Source: Massilia sp. Root335
Lineage (GTDB): Bacteria; Pseudomonadota; Gammaproteobacteria; Burkholderiales; Burkholderiaceae_D
DNA: 36,518 nucleotides
Assembly: GCF_001425685.1 (NCBI RefSeq)
Contig: NZ_LMCY01000036.1
Coordinates: 61,726-98,243, forward strand
Reading direction: 5' to 3'
The notes beneath the pieces were generated by a model. That model was not told where the DNA came from. It did not search any database and saw only the letters and a program-made list of their open reading frames with translations. Within the stretch, counting starts at the first letter, position 1. Each line of letters starts with the position of its first letter. Positions 30,565 to 36,518 of this stretch are shown here, one piece after another. A program made the position numbers and the translations under genes.

Positions 30565-32316
30565 ATGGGTTTGGCAAGGCTGATCGGCGGCTTCGTGCGC
30601 CGCCACTGGCGTTCCTACGCGTCGTCGGCGGTGATGCTGTTCGGCGTGGCCCTGTGCACCGTGCTCGTGCCGCGCAAGGTCGGCGCCATGATCGACGGCC
30701 TCGCGGCGCACCGCCTCGGCGGGCACGATCTTCTCGTCCAGCTGTTCGAACTGCTCGGACTGGGCCTCGCGATCTACGCCCTGCGCGTCGCGTGGCGCCT
30801 GCGCCTGTATTCGGCGTCGTACCGGCTCGGCGTCGAGCTGCGCACCAGGCTGTACGACCGCCTGTCGGCGCAGGGTCCGGCCTTTTTCCAGCGCCAGCGC
30901 ACGGGCGACCTGATGGCGCTCGGCACCAACGACATCGACGCCATCGAGCAGGCCGCCGGCGAGGCGATGCTGGCCGGCTTCGACGGCACGCTGACCCTCG
31001 TCATGGTGCTGGGCATCATGTTCCTCGGCGTCGACTGGCGCCTGACGCTGATCGCCCTGCTGCCTTTCCCCTTGATGGCGCTGGCGTTCAAGCGCATCTC
31101 GAGCCATATCCACACGGCGTCCACGGATTCGCTGAAGCGCTTCTCGGCCCTCAACGACCACGTGCAGGAAACGCTGTCCGGCGTGCGCACCCTGCGCGCC
31201 CTCGGCCTGGAACAACGCAGCGCCGACCAGTTCGCGCAACTGGCCGCGCGCGCCGCCGACGCGAGCCTCACGGCGCAGAAATGGGAAGCCGCGTACGAGC
31301 CGGCCGTCGGCCTCACGCTCACCGCCGCCACCGGCCTCACGCTGGGCCTCGGCGGCTATCTCGTGTGGCAGGGCCAGATCACGATCGGCAGCCTCACGAG
31401 CTTCACGATGTACCTGGGGCAGCTGATCTGGCCGATGTTCGCGGCCGGCTGGGTGCTGTCGCTGATCGAGCGCGGACGCGCCGCGCTGGCGCGCCTGCAG
31501 CCGCTGCTCGATGCACCGCTCAGCGTCGACGACCACGGCACGCTCGACCATCTCGAACGCGGCCCGCTGGTGCTGGAGCACGTGCGCTTCACGTATGGCG
31601 GCGATGCGCGCGCCGCGCTGGACGACGTCTCGCTGCGCCTGGAGCCGGGCAAGACGCTGGGCCTCGTCGGCGCCACCGGCGCGGGCAAGTCGACGCTGCT
31701 GCGCGTGCTGCTGCGCCAGGCCACGCCGCAGCACGGCCGCGCCACGTGGGGCGGGCATGCGCTGGAGGACTACACGCTCCAGGCGCTGCGCGCGCACATC
31801 AGCTGGGTGCCGCAGGAATCGTTCCTGTTCTCCGCGTCGATCGCGGAAAACATCGCCCTCGGCCGCCCGGGCGCGTCGCGCGCGGAGATCGAGCAGGCCG
31901 CGCAAATGGCGGCGATCCACGACGACATCCTGCGCTTCCCGGACGGCTACGACACGCCCGTCGGCGAAAAAGGCATCACCCTGTCGGGCGGCCAGCGCCA
32001 GCGCGTGGCGATCGCGCGCGCGCTGCTGGCCGACAGCGCGCTGCTGCTGCTCGACGACGCGCTGTCGGCCGTCGACACGGGCACCGAAACGAACATCCTC
32101 GACCACCTCGACGAGGTGCGACGCAAACGTCCCGAACTGTCGGCCATCATCGCGAGCCACCGCCTGTCGGCCGTCGTCGACGCCGACCTGATCGTCGTGC
32201 TGCGCGACGGCCGCATCGTCGAACGCGGCACGCACGACGAATTGCTCGCCCTGGACGGCTGGTACGCCAGCCAGTGGCGCTACCAGCAACTGGAGGCCAG
32301 CCTCGATGCCATCTGA
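30565..32316 (+). CDS. mdlA: ABC exporter half-transporter, MdlA-like
   Basis: One half of a heterodimeric multidrug/lipid-type ABC exporter in the inner membrane, 583 aa with six transmembrane segments (about 1-310) and a nucleotide-binding domain. Walker A GATGAGKST (369-377); signature LSGGQ (473-477); Walker B LLLLDD with D498 in place of the catalytic Glu; H-loop H532. The ending YQQLEASLDA mirrors E. coli MdlA. The ATG at 30565 follows AGGA; in-frame codons upstream run through the phasin terminator and are not coding. It overlaps mdlB by 11 bases. The substrate is unknown. Confidence 0.92.
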   Translation: MGLARLIGGFVRRHWRSYASSAVMLFGVALCTVLVPRKVGAMIDGLAAHRLGGHDLLVQLFELLGLGLAIYALRVAWRLRLYSASYRLGVELRTRLYDRLSAQGPAFFQRQRTGDLMALGTNDIDAIEQAAGEAMLAGFDGTLTLVMVLGIMFLGVDWRLTLIALLPFPLMALAFKRISSHIHTASTDSLKRFSALNDHVQETLSGVRTLRALGLEQRSADQFAQLAARAADASLTAQKWEAAYEPAVGLTLTAATGLTLGLGGYLVWQGQITIGSLTSFTMYLGQLIWPMFAAGWVLSLIERGRAALARLQPLLDAPLSVDDHGTLDHLERGPLVLEHVRFTYGGDARAALDDVSLRLEPGKTLGLVGATGAGKSTLLRVLLRQATPQHGRATWGGHALEDYTLQALRAHISWVPQESFLFSASIAENIALGRPGASRAEIEQAAQMAAIHDDILRFPDGYDTPVGEKGITLSGGQRQRVAIARALLADSALLLLDDALSAVDTGTETNILDHLDEVRRKRPELSAIIASHRLSAVVDADLIVVLRDGRIVERGTHDELLALDGWYASQWRYQQLEASLDAI

Positions 32317-34105
32317 GACCGACAACAAAACCAAAAAAAGCGTGACCGCGGCGCAGGCGCGCCAGGCCGCGGGGCTGCTGCGCCGCGCCGCGCACCCGGA
32401 CCGCGCCCACCTCGGATGGGCCACGCTGTGGCTGATCCTGGCCGCCGGCCTGGAAGTGCTCGGCCCCCTGCTGGGCAAGAAGCTGATCGACGACCACCTG
32501 CTGCCGCGCCATCTCGACTGGCCGCGCATGGCGTGGCTGCTGGCCGGCGTGGTCGTCACCGGCTGGGCCGCGTCGTGGCTGCGCTTCCTGCAGCTCGTGC
32601 GCTTGTCGGGCATGGCGATGCGGGCCGTGCAGCGCCTGCGCGAATGGGTCTACGGCCACGTGCTGCGCCTGCCGATGGCGTTCTTCGACCGCGCGATCAC
32701 GGGCCAGCTCGTGAGCCGCGTCACCAACGACACCGAGGCCGTCAAGACCCTGTACATCCAGGTGCTGTTCGTGATCCTGGATTCCAGCATCGTCCTCGTC
32801 GGCACGTCGATCGCGATGGCCTGGCTGGACTGGCACCTGATGGTGATCGTGCTGGCGCTCGTGCCGGCCGTGCTGGGCATCGTGTGGCTGTACCAGCGGC
32901 TGTCCGCGCCCGCGGTCACGCGCGCGCGGGCGCTGCGCAGCGACATCAACGGCCAGATGGCCGAATCCATCGGCGGCATGAGCGTGCTGCAAGCGAACAA
33001 TGCGCAGCACCGCTTCGGCCAGCGCTTCGCCCGCACCAACGACCAGCACTACACGGCCCGCGTGGCCGAGCTGCGTGCCAACGCTTTCCTGCTGCGCCCC
33101 GCGCTCGACTTCCTCAACGTCGTGCTGCTGGCCGTCGTCATCTTCAGCTTCGGTCAGCGCAGCATGAACGCCGTCGAGGTCGGGGTGCTGTACGCGTTCA
33201 TCAGCTATATCGCGCGCGTCGTCGAGCCGCTCATCCAGATCACGATGCAGTTTTCCGGCCTGCAGCAGGCCGTCGTCGCGACGGCGCGCGTGGCCGCGCT
33301 GCTCGACGAAGCGGGTGCCGCCGAACACCTGGCCGGCCGCGTCACGTCCGAACGCACGGCCGTCGCGCGCGACGTGCCCGCCGTGCGGGTGCGCGACCTG
33401 AGCTTCGGCTATGCCCCCGGCCAGACGGTGCTGCACGACCTGTCGCTCGACATCCCGCAGGGCGCCTTCTTCGGCATCGTCGGCCACACGGGCAGCGGCA
33501 AGTCGACGTTGCTGTCGCTGCTGCTGCGCTACTACACGTTCGAACAGGGCACCATCGCGCTGTTCGGCGAGCCGCTGGCGACCATCGGCAACGAACGCTT
33601 CCGCGCCGAGGTGGGCCTGGTGCCGCAGGACCCGTTCCTGCTCGCGGCGTCGGCGCGCGAGAACATCGACATGGGACGCGGCCTGCCGCATGCAGCCATC
33701 GAGGCGGCCGCGCGCGCGGCGCACGCGCACGAGTTCATCGCGCGGCTGGAGCAAGGCTACGACACGCCGCTTGGCGAAGGCGGCTCGCGCCTGTCGTCCG
33801 GCCAGAAGCAGCTGATCGCGATCGCGCGCGCCCTCGCCGGCCAGCCCCGCATCCTGCTGCTGGACGAAGCCACGTCGCGCATCGACAGCCAGACCGAGCA
33901 GATCGTGCAGCAGGCGCTCGACGAACTGCGCGGGCAGGTCACGATCATCGCCATCGCGCACCGCCTGTCGACGATCCGCGACGCCGACCGCATCGTCGTG
34001 CTGAACCACGGCCGCATCAGCGAATCCGGCAACCACGAGGCGCTGATGCGCATCGAAGGCGGCCTGTACCAGCGGCTTTATCTGCTCCAGCAATTGAGCG
34101 TGTGA
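32306..34105 (+). CDS. mdlB: ABC exporter half-transporter, MdlB-like
   Basis: Second half of the exporter, 599 aa. Transmembrane domain about 35-330, then the nucleotide-binding domain with Walker A GHTGSGKST (393-401), an altered signature LSSGQKQ (496-502), Walker B ILLLDEATSRID with catalytic E521, and H552. The catalytic Glu is intact here but the signature differs from LSGGQ, the mirror image of its partner. One composite ATP site should therefore be fully active and the other degenerate, as in TM287/288-type exporters. The start lies inside the end of mdlA. Confidence 0.92.
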   Translation: MPSETDNKTKKSVTAAQARQAAGLLRRAAHPDRAHLGWATLWLILAAGLEVLGPLLGKKLIDDHLLPRHLDWPRMAWLLAGVVVTGWAASWLRFLQLVRLSGMAMRAVQRLREWVYGHVLRLPMAFFDRAITGQLVSRVTNDTEAVKTLYIQVLFVILDSSIVLVGTSIAMAWLDWHLMVIVLALVPAVLGIVWLYQRLSAPAVTRARALRSDINGQMAESIGGMSVLQANNAQHRFGQRFARTNDQHYTARVAELRANAFLLRPALDFLNVVLLAVVIFSFGQRSMNAVEVGVLYAFISYIARVVEPLIQITMQFSGLQQAVVATARVAALLDEAGAAEHLAGRVTSERTAVARDVPAVRVRDLSFGYAPGQTVLHDLSLDIPQGAFFGIVGHTGSGKSTLLSLLLRYYTFEQGTIALFGEPLATIGNERFRAEVGLVPQDPFLLAASARENIDMGRGLPHAAIEAAARAAHAHEFIARLEQGYDTPLGEGGSRLSSGQKQLIAIARALAGQPRILLLDEATSRIDSQTEQIVQQALDELRGQVTIIAIAHRLSTIRDADRIVVLNHGRISESGNHEALMRIEGGLYQRLYLLQQLSV

Positions 34106-34242
34106 CCCCGCCCGCGGATGCGTTTCCGCTGTCGCGGCGGTGTTGGCTTTGCGTCAACTTTGTTATCTGAACATTATTTCCCGCGGCGACGCGACTTTTT
34201 CAATACGAAACTGTGTCTTTTCCGCATACATCGCTCTAATTC

Positions 34243-34273
34243 TTGATCTTTCTCAATTGCAAGAGCCTATAAT
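34243..34273 (+). promoter_or_regulatory. Candidate promoter of the TPR-GGDEF gene
   Basis: A perfect TATAAT (34268-34273) lies 49 bp before the ATG. The best -35 is TTGATC (34243-34248), but the spacer is 19 bp, longer than ideal. The rest of the 217-bp gap is AT-rich with no other clear signal. Confidence 0.4.
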
Positions 34274-34322
34274 TGCATATACAGATGTCCCGAATTGAGG
34301 GACCACACTTCCTCGGGGAGCT

Positions 34323-36401
34323 ATGTTGGCAGGCCTATACCGTGCATTGCAGCACCGACGCAGCCGTGCGCTGCTGGCCCTGCTATTGCCCGTTGCCGGC
34401 GCCGCCCTGGCCGAGGACGTGGCGCCCGTACGCGACCACTTTGCCGAACTCGGCGAAATCATCCGCGTCACACCCCGGCGCGGCGCGCCGCTGCTGGCCG
34501 CGCTGGAAGCCCAGGCGGTGCGCACGCCGGCCGAACATGCCCGTTTCCTCATCCTGTCCTGTGACCTGAGCCACCGCCTCGGCAAGCACGAGGAAGCCGT
34601 ACGCCTGTGCGAACAGGCGCTGCAACTGGGCCGCCAGGTGCACGACGACAGCCTCGTCGCGCGCGCGCTGCTGTCCAAGGCCTATGCCGTGTTCGGCCTG
34701 AACGAGTCGGGACAGTCGCACCAGCTGGTGTGGGAAGCCGAGCGCCTCGCCGCCGCCAGCCCCGACATCGGCCTGCGCATCCTCGTGCTGATCTCGTCGG
34801 GCGAATCGTTCGCCGAGGAAGGCAACTTCCCCGTCGCGCTCAACAAGCTGCAAGGCGCCGTGACGCTCGCGCGCCAGAGCGGCGATCCGCTGGAAGTCGC
34901 CATCGCGCTCAAGTCGCTGGCCTACCTGTACGGCCAGATGCGCGAATTCGACAAGGGTTTCGAGGCGATCGGCGAAGCGGAACGGCTCGCGGAACAGGTC
35001 AATTCGCCGGGCCGCCTGGCCATCTTCAAGACCACCGAATACATCCTCGCGGCGAACAACGGCGACATCGCGCGCGGCACGAAAGCCCTGCTGTCCGCGC
35101 TCGCGCTGGAGCGCGGCATCGGTGCCGACGCGATGGTCTCCAACACGCTCGTCAACCTGGCCGACGCCTACCTCAAGCAGCAGGACTGGCGCCGCGCCCT
35201 GATGTATGCCCAGCAGTCGCTGGACCAGGCGCAGAAGCTGAACGACGACTCGCTCGCCGCCACGGCCCGCGTCAACGTGGGGCAGGCGTATCTCGGCATG
35301 GGCCGCCTGGCCGAGGGCAAGAAGCAGATCGAGCAGGGCATGGACTGGTACGAGCGCTCCGGCAACAAGCCCGACCAGCAGGGCGTGCTCGTCGAATACG
35401 GCGACGCGCTGGAACGCGCCGGCGACCTGGCCGGCGCGCTGGCCGCGTATCACCGCGAGCGCGCGCTGTCGAACGAATTGTTCGAGACGTGGCGCCAGAA
35501 GGCGATGATGGAGCTGCAGGAAAAATACGAGGCCGACAAGCGCCAGCGCCAGATCGAGATGCTGCGCCAGGAAAACCAGGTCAAGTCGACGGAACTCGAC
35601 AACCGCCGCCTGCAGCAGCGCATCTGGTGGCTGCTCGCGCTCGTGTTCGCGCTCGCGTCGGTCATCGTCGGCATCCTGTACCGCAAGGTGCGGCACGCCA
35701 ACGCCCAGCTCGAGGAAAAGAATCAGGAACTCAAGCAGCAGAGCGCGCGCGACCCGCTGACGGCCCTGTACAACCGCCGCCACTTCCAGGAGTTCATGCG
35801 CGGGCACCAGGCGATCGAGCGCCGCGGCGTGGGCAACGACGGCATCCGGAGCGGCGACGACATGGTCAGCGCCATGTTCCTGCTCGACGTCGACCACTTC
35901 AAGAACATCAACGATACGCACGGCCACGGCGCCGGCGACGCGGTGCTGCGCGAGATCGCGGACGCGCTGCGCGAGATCCTGCGCGAGACCGACATGATCG
36001 TGCGCTGGGGCGGCGAGGAATTCCTCGCCTTCCTGCCGGCCGTGCCGAGGGACAGCCTGGACGAGGTGGCGCGCCGCCTGCTGGCCGGCATCCCGGAACG
36101 CACCATCGAGTACCAGGGCGCCCGGTTGTCGGTGAACGTATCGATCGGCTTCGCGCCGTTCCCGCTGGTTCAGGTCGGAAGCAGCATCTCGTGGGAGCGC
36201 GCGATCAACATCGTCGACATGGCGCTGTACCTGGCCAAGGGCCACGGCCGCAACCGCGCGTACGGCGTGCGCGGCATGGCCGGCCTCGATCCGGCGGCGC
36301 TGGACGAGGTCGAGCAGGACATCGAGAAGGCGTGGCGCACGGGGCTCGTGGACCTGTCCATCGTGACGGCACATGCGCCGGAATTGCGGATGGCGTCCTG
36401 A
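34323..36401 (+). CDS. Membrane-anchored TPR-GGDEF diguanylate cyclase
   Basis: Makes cyclic di-GMP from GTP; 692 aa. A signal or anchor sequence (RALLALLLPVAGAALA) is followed by about seven TPR-like helical repeats (about 60-400) predicted periplasmic. A coiled segment (MELQEKYEADKRQRQIEMLRQ), a transmembrane helix (about 434-453: WLLALVFALASVIVGIL) and a cytoplasmic GGDEF domain follow. The active-site motif is GGEEF (563-567) with substrate-binding LDVDHFKNIND, and the inhibitory RxxD site (RETD, 554-557) is present five residues upstream, so product inhibition is expected. GGGGAG ends only two bases before the ATG; the adjacent TTG codon (34326) would give better spacing. The periplasmic signal sensed by the repeats is unknown. 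Confidence 0.92.
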   Translation: MLAGLYRALQHRRSRALLALLLPVAGAALAEDVAPVRDHFAELGEIIRVTPRRGAPLLAALEAQAVRTPAEHARFLILSCDLSHRLGKHEEAVRLCEQALQLGRQVHDDSLVARALLSKAYAVFGLNESGQSHQLVWEAERLAAASPDIGLRILVLISSGESFAEEGNFPVALNKLQGAVTLARQSGDPLEVAIALKSLAYLYGQMREFDKGFEAIGEAERLAEQVNSPGRLAIFKTTEYILAANNGDIARGTKALLSALALERGIGADAMVSNTLVNLADAYLKQQDWRRALMYAQQSLDQAQKLNDDSLAATARVNVGQAYLGMGRLAEGKKQIEQGMDWYERSGNKPDQQGVLVEYGDALERAGDLAGALAAYHRERALSNELFETWRQKAMMELQEKYEADKRQRQIEMLRQENQVKSTELDNRRLQQRIWWLLALVFALASVIVGILYRKVRHANAQLEEKNQELKQQSARDPLTALYNRRHFQEFMRGHQAIERRGVGNDGIRSGDDMVSAMFLLDVDHFKNINDTHGHGAGDAVLREIADALREILRETDMIVRWGGEEFLAFLPAVPRDSLDEVARRLLAGIPERTIEYQGARLSVNVSIGFAPFPLVQVGSSISWERAINIVDMALYLAKGHGRNRAYGVRGMAGLDPAALDEVEQDIEKAWRTGLVDLSIVTAHAPELRMAS

Positions 36402-36409
36402 GTCACGTC

Positions 36410-36429
36410 GTTCCCGCGCAGGCGGGAAC
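36410..36429. repeat. CCCGCGCAGGCGGG-type extragenic repeat
   Basis: GTTCCCGC-GCAG-GCGGGAAC is a perfect hairpin eight bases past the diguanylate cyclase stop. It shares its core and loop with 7778-7805. Repeats like this (compare dRS3 of Neisseria) are widely scattered in proteobacterial intergenic DNA. It may also serve as a terminator. Confidence 0.7.
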
Positions 36430-36456
36430 CCAAGTACTTACGTCGGCGCCGACACC

Positions 36457-36518
36457 GGGGGTGTACCAGATTCTGTGTAAACGAGTCTTTGTTTAAGTCT
36501 GCGGCACGCGGTCTTCAA
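36457..36518. mobile_element. Possible terminal inverted repeat of an IS256-family element, cut by window end
   Basis: From about 36457 the sequence GGGGTGTACCAGATTCTG and the following TGTAAA resemble ends of IS256-type insertion sequences, which often read GGG-TGT-ACCA-ATT-TGTGTAAA. The transposase and other end would lie outside the window, so neither the element nor a target duplication can be confirmed. Confidence 0.3.

Noticed and set aside
34243..34256. TTGATCTTTCTCAA, an FNR-like match
   Set aside because: It coincides with the candidate -35 and is only 11 bp from TATAAT, which does not fit a normal FNR arrangement; probably chance in AT-rich sequence.

Overview
The window is high-GC DNA, probably from a betaproteobacterium of the Burkholderiales (Oxalobacteraceae, Massilia/Telluria-like). 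The evidence is a glucokinase fused to an RpiR/HexR-type regulator, a PHA-granule phasin, large TonB-dependent receptors of the Xanthomonas/Caulobacter type, and two dispersed intergenic repeat families. The genus is an inference from gene content. No rRNA, tRNA or CRISPR array was seen.

Layout. 1-1641: 3'-truncated glucokinase/HexR fusion (minus). 1761-5990: an alpha-ketoglutarate-permease-like MFS gene (minus) divergent from a DctB-like sensor kinase plus FixJ-type response regulator (plus), with an 18-bp palindrome between them. 6066-10879: a minus-strand maltodextrin block holding a SLC45/MalY-like sugar transporter, phosphoglucomutase and a MalS-like periplasmic alpha-amylase. 11046-12806: DEAD-box helicase. 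12948-20489 (minus): two outer-membrane TonB receptors flanking a flavin-dependent tryptophan-halogenase homologue. 21024-26924 (plus, divergent from the second receptor): a tight run of three exported enzymes, namely a SusA/cyclomaltodextrinase-like amylase, a multidomain six-hairpin glucosidase with a starch-binding-like N-domain, and a Fes/EstD-type esterase. 26887-29404: two GNAT acetyltransferases and a CodA-like deaminase (minus). 29616-36401 (plus): phasin, MdlA/MdlB heterodimeric ABC exporter, and a TPR-GGDEF diguanylate cyclase. The last 60 bases look like the end of an IS256-type element.

How it fits together. The centre reads as a starch/maltodextrin utilization locus. Receptors import oligosaccharides across the outer membrane and exported amylases and a glucosidase shorten them in the periplasm. 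The MFS protein takes the products into the cytoplasm, where Pgm and glucokinase feed central metabolism. Both receptor genes share a near-identical promoter (TTGACA-N16-TACAGA), each with two 15-bp TGTAG-N5-CTACA-like sites about 78 and 110 bp upstream of the -35. Related sites lie at the sugar-transporter promoter and before the amylase gene, which suggests one regulon. The halogenase inside this locus, and a terminator-like hairpin that ends just before its start codon, are the least explained parts.
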